NCBI GenBank assembly: GCA_963765815.1
Contig: CAVXXT010000007.1
Span: forward strand, 186,001 to 250,000
Length of the DNA: 64,000 nt
Source: DATLNF01 sp963765815
GTDB lineage: Bacteria; Actinomycetota; Actinomycetes; BP-191
Direction of reading: 5' to 3'
Shown: positions 7,304-18,095 of the stretch, piece by piece
How positions within the stretch are numbered: position 1 is the stretch's first letter
Layout of the letters: the number at the start of each line of letters is the position of its first letter
Translations under genes and position numbers: made by a program
Notes under the pieces: generated by a model
Told to the model about the DNA's origin: nothing
The model's input: the letters and a program-made list of their open reading frames with translations, nothing else
The model's database searches: none

Positions 7304-8537
7304 CGGTATTGATGAGCTCGCGCCAGCCGTCCGGCGCGGCGCGCACCTCGACGTCATCCGCGCCGACGAACGTGGCCAGGTCACGCGCGTTGCGAGCCAC
7401 CGCCGCCGCGAGTGACTTCGTCGCGCGCACGCTCGGCTCGAGGTGAATCGCGATGAGCGTCAGCACGCCGCGCTTGCGGTCGACCGAGGCGTCGACTCGA
7501 CCCACGAGCGAGTCGCCGTGCAGCAGCGGCAGGACGAAGTAGCCGTACTGGCGCTTGTCCTTCGGCGTGTAGATCTCCAAACGGAACGTGAAGTCCCAGA
7601 GCTCCTCGGCCCGGCGCCGGTCCGCAACCAGGTTGTCGAACGGCGACAGCAGCGTCGTCCGGGGTCGCCACTCCCCGCGCTCGATCGCGTCGATCTCGGG
7701 CAGCGCGTCGGCGTGCGCGAAGCGGTCGAGCTTCAGCCCGTCGACAGTCACCGGGACGACCTCGCCGTCGCGCACCAGCCGGTCGAGAGCCGAGGCGAGG
7801 TCGGGGTAGCGCCCGCGGGTGAAGTAGCGGGTGACGTCACGGGCGGAGCAGACCCCGAGCGCGCGGACGCTGCGAGCGGCCGCCCGTCGTACCGCCTCTG
7901 CCTCGCTGATCTCCTCGCCGATGACGTCGGGCGGCACGCACCGCTCCATCAGATCCCATACCCGCTGGCCGCCCCCTCGGCGGGAGATCGTCACGTCGCC
8001 CTGGACCCACATCAGCTCGAGCAGCCGGCCGACGCTGCGACCGTCGTTCCAGCCACCCGATCGGTAGACGGCCGGCATCGCGCCCTCGATCTCGGCGGCG
8101 CGCATCGCGCCACGATCGCGGAGCTGATCGAGCACGCTGCGCCGGAAGTCGGCGTTGGCCTGCAGCCACTCGCGCGTGCTGTCGTAGCCGCGCCGCTCCG
8201 CGGGCGGCCAGGTGCGCATCTGCACCTGGTGGATCGGCCAGTCCTCCGCGAGGACGAGGGACGCCTCGTGCGCCCAGTACTCGACGAGCACCCGGTCCTG
8301 CTCCTGAAGCCTGGTGAGCAGCCGGGTGTCGAAGCGGCCGAGCCGGCTCCAGAGCACGAGCAGCTGGGTGCGCTCGACCGCGCGGGTCGGGTCGACCTGC
8401 AGGCAGGTGAGGCGGCGTACGACGTCAGTGATCGAGTCGGCATCCTTCGCCGGCCTGGGTGCACAGAGCAGCTGCGCGGTGACTGCGGCGCGGCGAGCTG
8501 TCTGCAGGGAGATGCGCCGTGCCGGCGTACTGCTCAG
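7299..8537 (-). CDS. Winged-helix DNA glycosylase, YcaQ/AlkX (HTH_42) family
   Basis: 412 residues. The order ISLQTARRAAVTAQ, LQVDPTRAVERTQLLVLWSRL and VEYWAHEASLV matches the YcaQ/DUF1006 family, whose characterised members (E. coli YcaQ, Streptomyces AlkZ) unhook DNA interstrand crosslinks. The family QxD pocket can be seen as LQVD near residue 50. No ATG, GTG or TTG lies before the conserved N-terminus. The best start is CTG 8537, which overlaps the metB stop as CTGA. It follows metB directly, a placement without obvious functional link. Cytoplasmic, base-excision type repair; substrate inferred from family only. Confidence 0.82.
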   Translation of the reverse strand: MSSTPARRISLQTARRAAVTAQLLCAPRPAKDADSITDVVRRLTCLQVDPTRAVERTQLLVLWSRLGRFDTRLLTRLQEQDRVLVEYWAHEASLVLAEDWPIHQVQMRTWPPAERRGYDSTREWLQANADFRRSVLDQLRDRGAMRAAEIEGAMPAVYRSGGWNDGRSVGRLLELMWVQGDVTISRRGGGQRVWDLMERCVPPDVIGEEISEAEAVRRAAARSVRALGVCSARDVTRYFTRGRYPDLASALDRLVRDGEVVPVTVDGLKLDRFAHADALPEIDAIERGEWRPRTTLLSPFDNLVADRRRAEELWDFTFRLEIYTPKDKRQYGYFVLPLLHGDSLVGRVDASVDRKRGVLTLIAIHLEPSVRATKSLAAAVARNARDLATFVGADDVEVRAAPDGWRELINTV

Positions 8538-9708
8538 CCGAGCGCCTGCGACAGGTCGGCCAGCAGGTCGGACACGTCCTCGATGCCGACCGAGAGCCGC
8601 ACCAGCGCGCTGTCGACCTCGAGCGGCGAGCCGGCAACCGATGCGTGCGTCATGCGGCCCGGGTGCTCGATCAGCGACTCGACCCCGCCGAGCGACTCGC
8701 CGAGGGTGAAGACGCGAGTCCGCGCGACCATCGCGAGCGCCGCCTCCTCGCCGCCGCGCATCGTGAAGCTCACCATCCCGCCGAAGTCCTTCATCTGCTT
8801 CGCGGCGACCTCGTGACCCGGGTGCTCGGGCAGACCCGGGTAGAGCACGCGGTCGACGGCCGGGTGCGACTGCAGCAGCTCGACGACGCGCTGCGCGTTG
8901 GCGCAGTGCTGGCGCATCCGCACGCCGAGGGTCTTGATGCCGCGCAGGACCAGCCACGCGTCGAACGGGCCGGCGATCGCGCCCATGGCGTTCTGGTGAT
9001 AGGCCAGCTCGTCGCCGAGCGCGCTGTCGGCGACCACGAGCGCGCCGCCGACGACGTCGCTGTGCCCGCCCATGTACTTCGTCGTCGAGTGCACGACGAC
9101 GTCGGCACCGAGGGCGAGCGGCTGCTGCAGGTACGCCGACGCGAAGGTGTTGTCGACGACCAGCCGAGCGCCGCCCTCGTGCGCGATCGTCGCGAGCGCA
9201 GCGAGGTCGGCGATGCCAAGGAGCGGGTTGGTCGGCGTCTCGACCCACACCAGCTTGGTCTCCGGCCGCATCGCCGCCTTCACCGCGGCCGGATCCGACA
9301 CTGACGCGGGGGTGAACGCCAGGCCCCACCGCTCAGCGACGCGCGCGAAGAGCCGGTAGGTGCCGCCGTACGCGTCGTCGGGGATGACGACGTGGTCGCC
9401 GGGTGAGCAGACGGTGCGCAGCAGGCAGTCCTCGGCCGCGAGCCCGCTCGCGAAGGCCAGCCCGCGGGAGCCGTGCTCGATCGCCGCGAGGCAGGTCTCG
9501 AGCGCGGTGCGGGTCGGGTTGCCCGAGCGCGAGTACTCGTAGCCGCCGCGCAGGTTGCCGACGCCGTCCTGCTTGTACGTCGACGTGAGGTAGACCGGCG
9601 TGACGACCGCGCCGGTCGTGGGGTCTGGGTCCTGGCCCGCGTGGATCGCGAGGGTCTCGAAGCCGAACTCAGCGGCGTCCCAAGCTGGGTCCTTGCGACT
9701 GTCGTCGG

Positions 9709-9712
<4 letters not shown>
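8534..9712 (-). CDS. metB: Cystathionine gamma-synthase/gamma-lyase
   Basis: 392-residue PLP enzyme of the Cys/Met metabolism family. The PLP lysine is Lys-212 in STTKYMGGHSD; the phosphate-binding EYSRSGNPTR (about residue 60) and FASGLAA are present. It joins O-acyl-homoserine and cysteine to cystathionine, or cleaves cystathionine; the two activities cannot be separated from sequence alone. GTG 9712 overlaps the stop of the cystathionine beta-synthase gene (GTGA), so the pair forms a transsulfuration operon. No riboswitch is visible upstream. Confidence 0.9.
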
Positions 9713-11088
<1,376 letters not shown>

Positions 11089-11124
11089 CAGCGTAGTGCG
11101 GCCCCGAGTCCTATCGTGAGGGCC

Positions 11125-11904
11125 ATGTCATCGGTACGCCGGGCCGCCGTACGCGCGGGTGTGGGTGTCGTCGCGACCGGGGTCATCGGCGCCGGCGTGC
11201 TGGGCGTCGAGGCCGAGCTGGCCCGGCGCCGGGAGTACGCGAGCGCCGACTCCGCGCCACCCGTCTCCGGCTCGGTCGGATCGGGGTCGGGCGCGCCTCT
11301 GCGGCTCGCCGTGCTCGGCGACTCGACGGCGGCCGGTCTCGGCGTCACCGCCACTCGCGAGACGGTGGGCGCGGTGGTCGGCGCCGCGCTGGCGTCGGCC
11401 GCCGGGCGACCGGTCGCGGTTGACGGGCTGGGCGTGTCCGGTGCCCGGTCCGGCGACCTGGCACCGCAGGTCTCCCGCGCGCTGCTGCACCACCCGGATG
11501 TCGCGGTGATCCTGATCGGGCCGAACGACGTGACCCACCTGACGTCGGCCTCGTCGGTCCGTGACGACGTGGCCGACGCCGTACGCCGGCTCCGCGCCTC
11601 GGGCGCCGCGGTGGTCGTCGGCAGCTGTGCCGACATGGGCTCGGCCACCGCGTTCCACCAGCCGCTGCGGCTGGTATCCGCCTGGCGCGGCCGGGCGATT
11701 GGGCACGCGATCCGCAGCGCGGCAGCCGGCGAGGGCGCACTGGTCGTCGACATCGGCGCGGAGACCGGCCCGGCGTTCCGCGACGACCCGGACCGCTACC
11801 TCTCCGCCGACGAGTTCCACCCGTCCGCCGAGGGCTACCGGCTCTGGGCCGAGGCGCTGCTGCCTCAGGTCCGCGCCGCCGCCGGCCTCGTCGCCACCGG
11901 CTGA
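11125..11904 (+). CDS. SGNH/GDSL-type esterase, secreted or membrane-anchored
   Basis: 259 residues. An N-terminal hydrophobic segment (GVGVVATGVIGAGVLGV) serves as signal or anchor. The SGNH blocks follow: catalytic Ser in LAVLGDSTAAGLG, Gly in GARSGD, Asn in LIGPNDVTH, and the Asp/His pair in SADEFHPSAEGY near the C-terminus. All four catalytic positions are intact, so an active extracytoplasmic esterase or lipase is expected; substrate unknown. It is transcribed divergently from the cystathionine beta-synthase gene with only 36 bp between the starts. Confidence 0.88.
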   Translation: MSSVRRAAVRAGVGVVATGVIGAGVLGVEAELARRREYASADSAPPVSGSVGSGSGAPLRLAVLGDSTAAGLGVTATRETVGAVVGAALASAAGRPVAVDGLGVSGARSGDLAPQVSRALLHHPDVAVILIGPNDVTHLTSASSVRDDVADAVRRLRASGAAVVVGSCADMGSATAFHQPLRLVSAWRGRAIGHAIRSAAAGEGALVVDIGAETGPAFRDDPDRYLSADEFHPSAEGYRLWAEALLPQVRAAAGLVATG

Positions 11905-11976
11905 CCCCGGCCTGCCGGCTTCTCGACCGCGTCGGGATGTGCGACGTTGTCGCGATCCGATGACGTGGGGGGCGAC

Positions 11977-12597
11977 GTGCGTGCTGTGGTGGGGATCGCG
12001 ATCGGGATTGCCGTCGTCGCCGGGCCGGCGGTCGCGGCGCCGGCGCGCGGCTGCCCGCTGCTCACCGACGAGGCGGGCGACGCGTGGCAGCCGGACGACG
12101 CGACACCGGGTCGCCGGCAGAGGCCTGAGCTCGACATCCAGTCGGCCTCGGTGTGGTCTGACGCCACGACCTTCGGCGTCGTGATCGCCCTGACCGACGT
12201 CGCGCCAGCAGGTCCGGCCGAGCGGCTGATGTACTCGTTCTACCTGAACAACGGCGAGTCGTCGTACATCGTCGAGGCCAACCGGTCGCTCCTCAACGGG
12301 GACACCTTCAAGCTCATCGGCGGCGACGAGAGCGGGCTCCCGGTGGGGAGTGCCGGCGACGGCGTCACGGGCTCGTTCGACGAAGTGGCGAATCGGCTCA
12401 ACCTGTCCGTGCCGCTCAAGGCGATCGACGCGAGCGAGGGCGTCGTCCTGCAGGGGATGACGGTCGACTCGTGGGCGCTGGTCGAGGCCGGGGCGGCGGG
12501 CTACTCGGTGTTCTCCGGATCCACCGTCGACCGGACGTCGCAGGGGCACCGGCACGTCGTCGGCGACTCCCGTTGCCGGTCGGGGGCAGCGCGCTGA
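11977..12597 (+). CDS. Secreted protein of unknown function, paralogue 1
   Basis: 206 residues. GTG 11977 is chosen: a G-rich ribosome site (GGGGGG) precedes it and the first 20 residues form a signal peptide ending at AVAAPA. The mature protein begins GCPLLTDEAGDAW, continues ELDIQSASVWSD and ends with a lone Cys near the C-terminus (DSRCRSGAAR). The same plan is seen in the protein at 13880-14479, so these are diverged paralogues. The two terminal cysteines may be joined. Alternating hydrophobic residues suggest a beta-sandwich. I do not recognise a named family. Confidence 0.72.
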   Translation: MRAVVGIAIGIAVVAGPAVAAPARGCPLLTDEAGDAWQPDDATPGRRQRPELDIQSASVWSDATTFGVVIALTDVAPAGPAERLMYSFYLNNGESSYIVEANRSLLNGDTFKLIGGDESGLPVGSAGDGVTGSFDEVANRLNLSVPLKAIDASEGVVLQGMTVDSWALVEAGAAGYSVFSGSTVDRTSQGHRHVVGDSRCRSGAAR

Positions 12598-12652
12598 CCG
12601 ACCCGCCCGATTGCGGCCAGTCACCCATGATCTCGAATTGACGTGCCGGACG

Positions 12653-12702
12653 GATCGATGAGCGACTACGTCGCCTAAGAGCGCCGACAGTCGCTCATGA
12701 TC
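12653..12702. terminator. Intergenic palindrome between convergent genes
   Basis: Arms ATGAGCGACT (12658-12667) and AGTCGCTCAT (12689-12698), 10/10 paired with a 21-nt loop; GATC flanks both arms. It lies in the 168-bp gap between the secreted protein gene and the AI-2E gene, which face each other. Probable bidirectional terminator; no T-tract. Confidence 0.6.
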
Positions 12703-12765
12703 TTCACGAGGGGCCGCGGCAAGGACTTCGCGGCGGCGAAAGTCGGGAGTAGATGGCGGAGAGGG

Positions 12766-13858
12766 TCAGGAGTCCTCGAGGAGCTCGTCGGAGACGAGCG
12801 GGTTGCGGGTGAGGTACGTCGACGCGAACGATGTTGCGGTCGCGACGACCGGCAGCGCCAGCAGCGCGCCGATCGGGCCGAACATCGCGAGCCCGGACAG
12901 CGCTGCGACGAAGCCGGCGGCGGGATGCACCTTCATGGTCCGGGCCGACAGCGGCGGCGAGATCACGTAGTTCTCGATCTGCTGGTACGCGACCACGAAG
13001 AGCAGCACGTAGAGCGAGGTACGCGGGCTCTGGGTGAGGCCGACGGCCACCGGCAGGACACCGGCCAGGTAGACCCCGACCGCCGGCAGGAACTGCGACA
13101 CGACGCCGACCCACACGCCGAGTGCCACTGCGGACGGCACGTCGAGCAGGGTGAACGCCACGGTGTGCACGACCGCCGACAGCACGGCCAGCGTCACGCG
13201 GTAGGCGACATAGCTCGCGGTGCGGTCGATCGCCAGGTCCCACGCACGCAGCACCTCCCTCTGCCGCTCAGCCGGCAGCAGCGAGCAGACGGCTCGGCGC
13301 ATCGCCGGGCCGTCCTTGGCGAAGTAGAACGTCAGCGTCGCGACCGTGAGCAGCTCGAAGAGCAGCGCGAGGATCGTGGCGCCGAAGCCGAAGGCGTTGC
13401 GGGTGAGCAGTCGCCCCACCTCACCCGCCTGCCCTGCGGCGCCGGCGATGCTCGACTGGTTGAGGTCGACGCCGAGGTGGTCCTCGACGTAGTCGGCGAC
13501 GGTGCGGGCGTAGCGCGGCAGCCCCTCGACCAGGTCGGCGACCTGGCGTACGACGACCGTGCCGAGGACCGCGCTGAACAGCCCGATGACGGCGAAGAGG
13601 ACGGCGTACACCGCCAGCGTCGAGCGACCGCGCGGCCAACCGCGACGAGCGAGGGCGTTCACCGCGGGCTCGATCGCGAAGCCGAGGAACAGGCTCGAGC
13701 ACCACGAGCAGCAGGACGTTGCGCAGGCGCTCCAGGACCCAGAGCAGCGCCAGCAGGACGAAGAGCCCGACGACCGCGGCGATCACGGTCCGGCGCAGCC
13801 GTGATCGGAACTGCTCGTCGGTCTTGGCGGCGGTGGCGGCGCGCTTCACCGGGGGCAT
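12766..13858 (-). CDS. AI-2E family transporter/permease (one-base insertion)
   Basis: About 363 residues after correction. Residues 1-60 (MPPVKRAATAAK...LRNVLLLVVL) are in one frame; the rest (SLFLGFAIEPAVNALARRG...) is in another, and one extra base near 13695 explains the break. The PerM/AI-2E_transport fold is clear: many helices, with the conserved late segment ALGVWVGVVSQFLPAVGVYLAGV and the AGFVAALSGLAMFGPIGALLALP block. Members export small molecules or act as ion antiporters; the actual substrate is not predictable. An upstream GTG (13867) could also serve as start. The frameshift is most likely a consensus error. Confidence 0.85.
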
Positions 13859-13879
13859 GTCGCGCACTCTGCCAGCAGA

Positions 13880-14479
13880 TCAGTCTGCGATGCGGCACCC
13901 TGGGGCGCGGTCGCGGTAGTCGACGCTGCCCTCGACCCGGTCGGCCTCCTGCACCGACGCGTCGGCGCCGACGAAGGTCTGGCCGCTGACGACCCGGATC
14001 ACCCGGCCACCGACGGGCTCGGCGAAGTCGGCCTTGTTGGCGACGAAGACCACCTCTGCGGCCGCCGGGTCGGCGCGACCGTCGACGGTCCGCTCCGGGA
14101 TCTCCGACGGCTTGCCGTCGGGGCCGATGCGCACGCCGGTCACCGAGAAGCTCCAGGTGCCGTCGAGCTTCAGGCGCGCGGCGAAGAAGTAGTCGACCGG
14201 CGCGAGGCTGATCCGCGCGTTGACCCGGGCGCCGATGGTCAGCTCCGGGTCGCTCAGCGCCATCGACGCGAGCTTCACCGCGACCACGACGGTCTTGGCA
14301 CCGGAGGCGACCTGCACCTCGTGGATGTCGAGGTCGGTGCTGCCGGCGCCGAGGATGCCGTACGACGAGTCACCGGCCGGGTCGACCAGCCGCGGGCAGC
14401 CGAGGGGTCCGGCGGTGGCGGGGGTGGCGAGGGCCGCGGCTGCCACGACGAGGACGGCCGAGATCGAGCGCAGGGTCAT
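13880..14479 (-). CDS. Secreted protein of unknown function, paralogue 2
   Basis: 199 residues. A signal peptide (SISAVLVVAAAALATPATA) precedes GCPRLVDPAGD, then TDLDIHEVQVAS, and the C-terminus ends YRDRAPGCRIAD. Cys positions and the D-x-AGD and LDI motifs match the protein at 11977-12597. The two genes flank the AI-2E permease and point toward it from either side. No catalytic motif is seen. Start ATG 14479 fits the signal peptide. Probably an extracytoplasmic beta-rich binding protein; function unknown. Confidence 0.72.
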   Translation of the reverse strand: MTLRSISAVLVVAAAALATPATAGPLGCPRLVDPAGDSSYGILGAGSTDLDIHEVQVASGAKTVVVAVKLASMALSDPELTIGARVNARISLAPVDYFFAARLKLDGTWSFSVTGVRIGPDGKPSEIPERTVDGRADPAAAEVVFVANKADFAEPVGGRVIRVVSGQTFVGADASVQEADRVEGSVDYRDRAPGCRIAD

Positions 14480-14594
14480 ATGTCCTGCTTCGGCGCTTTC
14501 GGCCCCGCCCCTTTACCCGGCCGCGGAGTTTCGCCCAGGGCTGCGGCGGGCTAGCGTGATCGACCGAATCCGGTTCGCTTCGAAGGAGATCCCC

Positions 14595-15815
14595 ATGCCC
14601 GAGGCCGTGATCGTCGCCACCGCCCGCTCCCCCATCGGCCGCGCGTTCAAGGGCAGCCTCAAGGACTTCCGACCCGACGACCTGACCGCGACGATCGTGC
14701 AGGCGGCGCTGGACAAGGTGCCGGCGCTGGACCCGCACACCATCAACGACCTGATGCTCGGCTGCGGCCTGCCCGGCGGCGAGCAGGGCTTCAACATGGC
14801 GCGCGTGGTCGCGGTGCTGCTCGGCCTCGACGACGTACCCGGTACGACGGCGACGCGTTACTGCGCGTCGAGCGTGCAGACCACGCGGATGGCGCTGCAC
14901 GCGATCAAGGCCGGCGAGGGCGACGTTTTCGTCTCGGCCGGGGTCGAGATGGTCAGCCGGTTCGTGAAGGGCAACAGCGACTCGCTGCCGGAGACGACCA
15001 ACCCGCTCTTCGCCGACGCGAAGGCGCGCTCGGAGAAGCTGGCGGAGGGCGGCGCGCCGACCTGGAGCGACCCGCGCGGCGACGGCGCCGTACCGGACGT
15101 CTACATCGCCATGGGCCAGACCGCCGAGAACGTCGCGGCGCTCAAGGGCGTCACCCGCGAGATGCAGGACGAGTTCGGCGTCCGGTCGCAGAACCTCGCG
15201 GAGAAGGCGATCGCCAACGGCTTCTTCGAGCGCGAGATCACACCTGTCACGACCCCAGATGGAGCAGTCGTGTCGACCGACGACGGCCCGCGCGCGGGCG
15301 TCACCGTCGAGGCCGTGTCGCAGCTCAAGCCGGTGTTCCGTCCTGACGGCACCATCACCGCCGGCAACTGCTGCCCGCTCAACGACGGCGCCGCCGCGGT
15401 CGTCATCATGAGCGACACCAAGGCGAAGGAGCTCGGCATCACCCCGCTCGCGCGGATCGTCGCGACGGGCGTCTCGGGCCTGAGCCCGGAGATCATGGGC
15501 CTCGGCCCGGTCGAGGCGACCCGCCGCGCGCTGGCCATCGCCGGCATGAGCATCGGCGACATCGACCTGGCCGAGATCAACGAGGCGTTCGCCGCGCAGG
15601 TCATCCCGAGCTACACCGAGCTCGGCCTCGACATCGACAAGGTCAACGTCCACGGCGGCGCGATCGCGATCGGCCACCCGTTCGGCATGACCGGCGCGCG
15701 GATCACCGGCACGTTGCTCAACGGGCTGCAGACGCGCGACGCGACGTTCGGCCTCGAGACGATGTGCGTCGGCGGCGGCCAGGGCATGGCGATGATCCTG
15801 GAGCGCCTGTCCTAG
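14595..15815 (+). CDS. Thiolase family protein (acetyl-CoA C-acyltransferase)
   Basis: 406 residues, full-length thiolase. Catalytic Cys in TRYCASSVQTTRMAL (about residue 92), the conserved NEAFAAQ, catalytic His in HGGAIAIGHPFGMTGAR and second Cys in MCVGGGQGMA are all intact. The enzyme cleaves 3-ketoacyl-CoA in beta-oxidation or condenses acyl-CoAs. AAGGAG at 14583-14588 lies 6 nt before ATG 14595. It stands alone, without other fad genes next to it, so the biosynthetic or degradative direction cannot be assigned. Confidence 0.93.
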   Translation: MPEAVIVATARSPIGRAFKGSLKDFRPDDLTATIVQAALDKVPALDPHTINDLMLGCGLPGGEQGFNMARVVAVLLGLDDVPGTTATRYCASSVQTTRMALHAIKAGEGDVFVSAGVEMVSRFVKGNSDSLPETTNPLFADAKARSEKLAEGGAPTWSDPRGDGAVPDVYIAMGQTAENVAALKGVTREMQDEFGVRSQNLAEKAIANGFFEREITPVTTPDGAVVSTDDGPRAGVTVEAVSQLKPVFRPDGTITAGNCCPLNDGAAAVVIMSDTKAKELGITPLARIVATGVSGLSPEIMGLGPVEATRRALAIAGMSIGDIDLAEINEAFAAQVIPSYTELGLDIDKVNVHGGAIAIGHPFGMTGARITGTLLNGLQTRDATFGLETMCVGGGQGMAMILERLS

Positions 15816-15824
15816 GGCAGGTTC

Positions 15825-16208
15825 CTAGGGCTTGGGCTCGACCCGCAGCACTCGCGCGCAGTCGCGCACCTCGGCCAGCACCTGCCCGGCGAGCGCCTCG
15901 TCACCGTGCGCCTCCAGCGTGAGCGCCAGGTCGCGTCCGACCACGGCGAGCTGATCGGCCAGGGCGGCGTCGTACGCCGGTCGGGTGGGCACCTCGGGCG
16001 CGCCCGGCGGCCGGTCCGACGCGACCTCGACCTCGCGGCGCGCGCAGAAGCAGATGAGGTCGTAGACGGCGTCGGCGGCCGACGTACCGGGGTGGCCCAC
16101 CGCCTCGCGCCAGTGCCGGCTGCCGAAGCGGCGCAGCCTCGTCGCCATGTGGTCGACGAGCGCGGCGAGGTCGGCGCCGGCGCTCGTCGCGCGCTCTGCA
16201 CCGGCCAC
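15825..16208 (-). CDS. Small helical protein of unknown function
   Basis: 127 residues, predicted all-alpha and cytoplasmic, no signal or membrane segment. It contains RLRRFGSRHWREAVGHPG, a short Cys pair (ICFCARRE) and ends ARVLRVEPKP. GTG 16208 is the start, 22 bp from the divergent peptidase gene. It converges on the thiolase gene with a 9-bp gap. I do not recognise a family with confidence. Confidence 0.65.
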   Translation of the reverse strand: MAGAERATSAGADLAALVDHMATRLRRFGSRHWREAVGHPGTSAADAVYDLICFCARREVEVASDRPPGAPEVPTRPAYDAALADQLAVVGRDLALTLEAHGDEALAGQVLAEVRDCARVLRVEPKP

Positions 16209-16230
16209 CCGGCGAGGCTACCGTGGTCGG

Positions 16231-17772
16231 ATGAGCCGTCGATCCCAGCTCGCGGGCCTCGCGATGTGCCTGCTCGCCGTCGCCTGCACCGGCGGCAGCG
16301 GTGACGCACTCGCGCCCTCCTCGTCCCCCGAGACCTCGGCAGCGACCGGCGCAAGTGAGCCGGCGCCGTCGCTGACCACGGCGGCGGCGACGCCGACCGT
16401 CGGAGCGGCGACGTCCAGCAGCCCCGCGCAGGTCGTGCCGGCGACGACCGCGGCGCAGCAGGCGTCGAGCTGCTCCACGACGTACGCCGCCCCCGACCCG
16501 AAGCGACCTGTCGTCTCGCTGGCCTTCTGGCGCAGCGCCAACGGCACCAGCGTGCTGGGGCAGGAGAAGATCCGCTTCACGCCCGACCGGCAGGTCGACG
16601 AGCTGGTCTTCCGGCTCTGGCCCAACGCGCCGCGCACCGCCAACGCCGGCGTGCGGATGACCGTGCACCGCGCGCTGGCCAACGGCGCGAGCCGGTTCAC
16701 CGTCGAGTCGGCCGGCGCGCCGTCGGGCAAGCCCGGGACTCTGCTGCGGCTGAGGCTGAACGCGCCCGTCCCGGCCGGGCAGAGCATCGACGCGGTGCTC
16801 GACTTCGACGTCGCACTCGGCTCGGGCAGCGACGACCGGGTGGGTCGATCGGGCGCCACGGCGTGGTGGGCCAGCGCGTTCCCGCTGCTCGCGTGGGAGC
16901 GCGGCCGCGGGTGGGTCCGCGAGCCGGCAACCCGTGCCTTCGCCGAGGCGACGACGAGCGAGGCGTTCGAGCTGCGCGCGATGACGGTCGAGTCAGTCGG
17001 CTCCGACGTCGTGCTCGCGACCGGTCGCGCGGGTCCGGTCGAGACCCGGCCGGGCGGGAAGGTCCGGCACTACTTCAGCGCGCCTGCCGTGCGCGACGTG
17101 ATGGTCGCGTCGGGACCGTTCCGGGTGAGCCGGCGTACCGAGGGCGGCGTGCCGATCGCCGTCGGTGTCGCGCCCGGGATGAGCGACGACCCGGTCCGGC
17201 TGGCCCAGCTGCATGCGGCGGCGCTGCGGGCGCACGTGGCGCGGTTCGGGCGCTTCGGCTTCAGCGATCTCCAGGTCGCGGTGGTGCCGACGATCCGCGG
17301 CGGCATCGAGTACCCCGGCGCGATCCTGCTCGGGCCCGGACAGGTCGACGCGACGCTGTCGCACGAGGTCGCCCACCAGTGGTTCTACGGGCTGGTCGGC
17401 GACAACCAGGGGCGCGACCCGTGGCTGGACGAGGCGTTCGCGACGTACGCCGAGGCGCTGCACCGGGGCACCGGGTCGTCGTACCGGCAGAAGACCATCC
17501 CCTCGTCCGGGGTGAACCGGGTGGGCAAGCCGATGACCTACTGGGACGCGCACACGGCCGACTACTACCGGTCGGTCTACGTCCAGGGCGCCGTCATGCT
17601 GCTCGACGCCCGGGACGCCGTCGGCGCGGCGCGGTTCGACGGGCTGGTCCGCTGCTACGTCGCCGCGCGGGCCAACAGCATCTCGTCGATCCGGGCGATC
17701 GAGCAGGCGTTCGGCAGTGCGCCGGAGGCGATCCGGATCTTCCGTCGCGAAGGGGCCCTGCCCCCCGGGTGA
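16231..17772 (+). CDS. M1 family metallopeptidase lipoprotein
   Basis: 513 residues. Lipoprotein signal with lipobox AVAC (Cys near residue 17), then a Ser/Thr/Ala-rich spacer to about residue 75. The gluzincin site HEVAHQWFYG followed by DEAFATYAE provides the two His, catalytic Glu and third zinc ligand, so it should be an active aminopeptidase-like enzyme at the outer face of the membrane. Compared with full M1 aminopeptidases it lacks the long C-terminal domain. TACCGT lies 6 nt before ATG 16231, which fits a leaderless mRNA. Transcribed divergently from the small helical protein. Confidence 0.87.
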   Translation: MSRRSQLAGLAMCLLAVACTGGSGDALAPSSSPETSAATGASEPAPSLTTAAATPTVGAATSSSPAQVVPATTAAQQASSCSTTYAAPDPKRPVVSLAFWRSANGTSVLGQEKIRFTPDRQVDELVFRLWPNAPRTANAGVRMTVHRALANGASRFTVESAGAPSGKPGTLLRLRLNAPVPAGQSIDAVLDFDVALGSGSDDRVGRSGATAWWASAFPLLAWERGRGWVREPATRAFAEATTSEAFELRAMTVESVGSDVVLATGRAGPVETRPGGKVRHYFSAPAVRDVMVASGPFRVSRRTEGGVPIAVGVAPGMSDDPVRLAQLHAAALRAHVARFGRFGFSDLQVAVVPTIRGGIEYPGAILLGPGQVDATLSHEVAHQWFYGLVGDNQGRDPWLDEAFATYAEALHRGTGSSYRQKTIPSSGVNRVGKPMTYWDAHTADYYRSVYVQGAVMLLDARDAVGAARFDGLVRCYVAARANSISSIRAIEQAFGSAPEAIRIFRREGALPPG

Positions 17773-17855
17773 CCGGCCTGTCCCCCGGACAGGTGGTTGC
17801 CAGCCTGGCGAGGCGGAGGGGAGACTGAGGGGACACCGACCACGCGGAGGCGCTC

Positions 17856-18080
17856 ATGTCCCTTCATCACTCCACGGAGACGCATCAGAACCTGCTCGAG
17901 CGGATCCCTGAGGTGACGGGACTACAGCTGCCCCACTGGTTCGAAGCCCTGGACAACGGCCCCGCCCTGCTCCGGTTCGAGGAGCGGGTGACCTGGCTCA
18001 AGGACGAGCACGACCTGCCGCACGGCTACGCCACTGCCCTCGTGCACGAGCACGACCGGAAGCGCACCCGCCCGATCTGA
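17856..18080 (+). CDS. DUF4287 domain-containing protein
   Basis: 74 residues. The W-(x)n-LKDEHDLPHGYATALVHEHD pattern is that of DUF4287, small cytoplasmic proteins common in actinobacteria and often fused or adjacent to DUF5655. Start ATG 17856 has a GGAGG ribosome site 7-8 nt upstream. It is followed 15 bp later by the PPOX-type oxidoreductase gene, so they probably share a transcript. Biochemical role unknown. Confidence 0.82.
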   Translation: MSLHHSTETHQNLLERIPEVTGLQLPHWFEALDNGPALLRFEERVTWLKDEHDLPHGYATALVHEHDRKRTRPI

Positions 18081-18095
18081 CCCGGGCCCTCTTCC

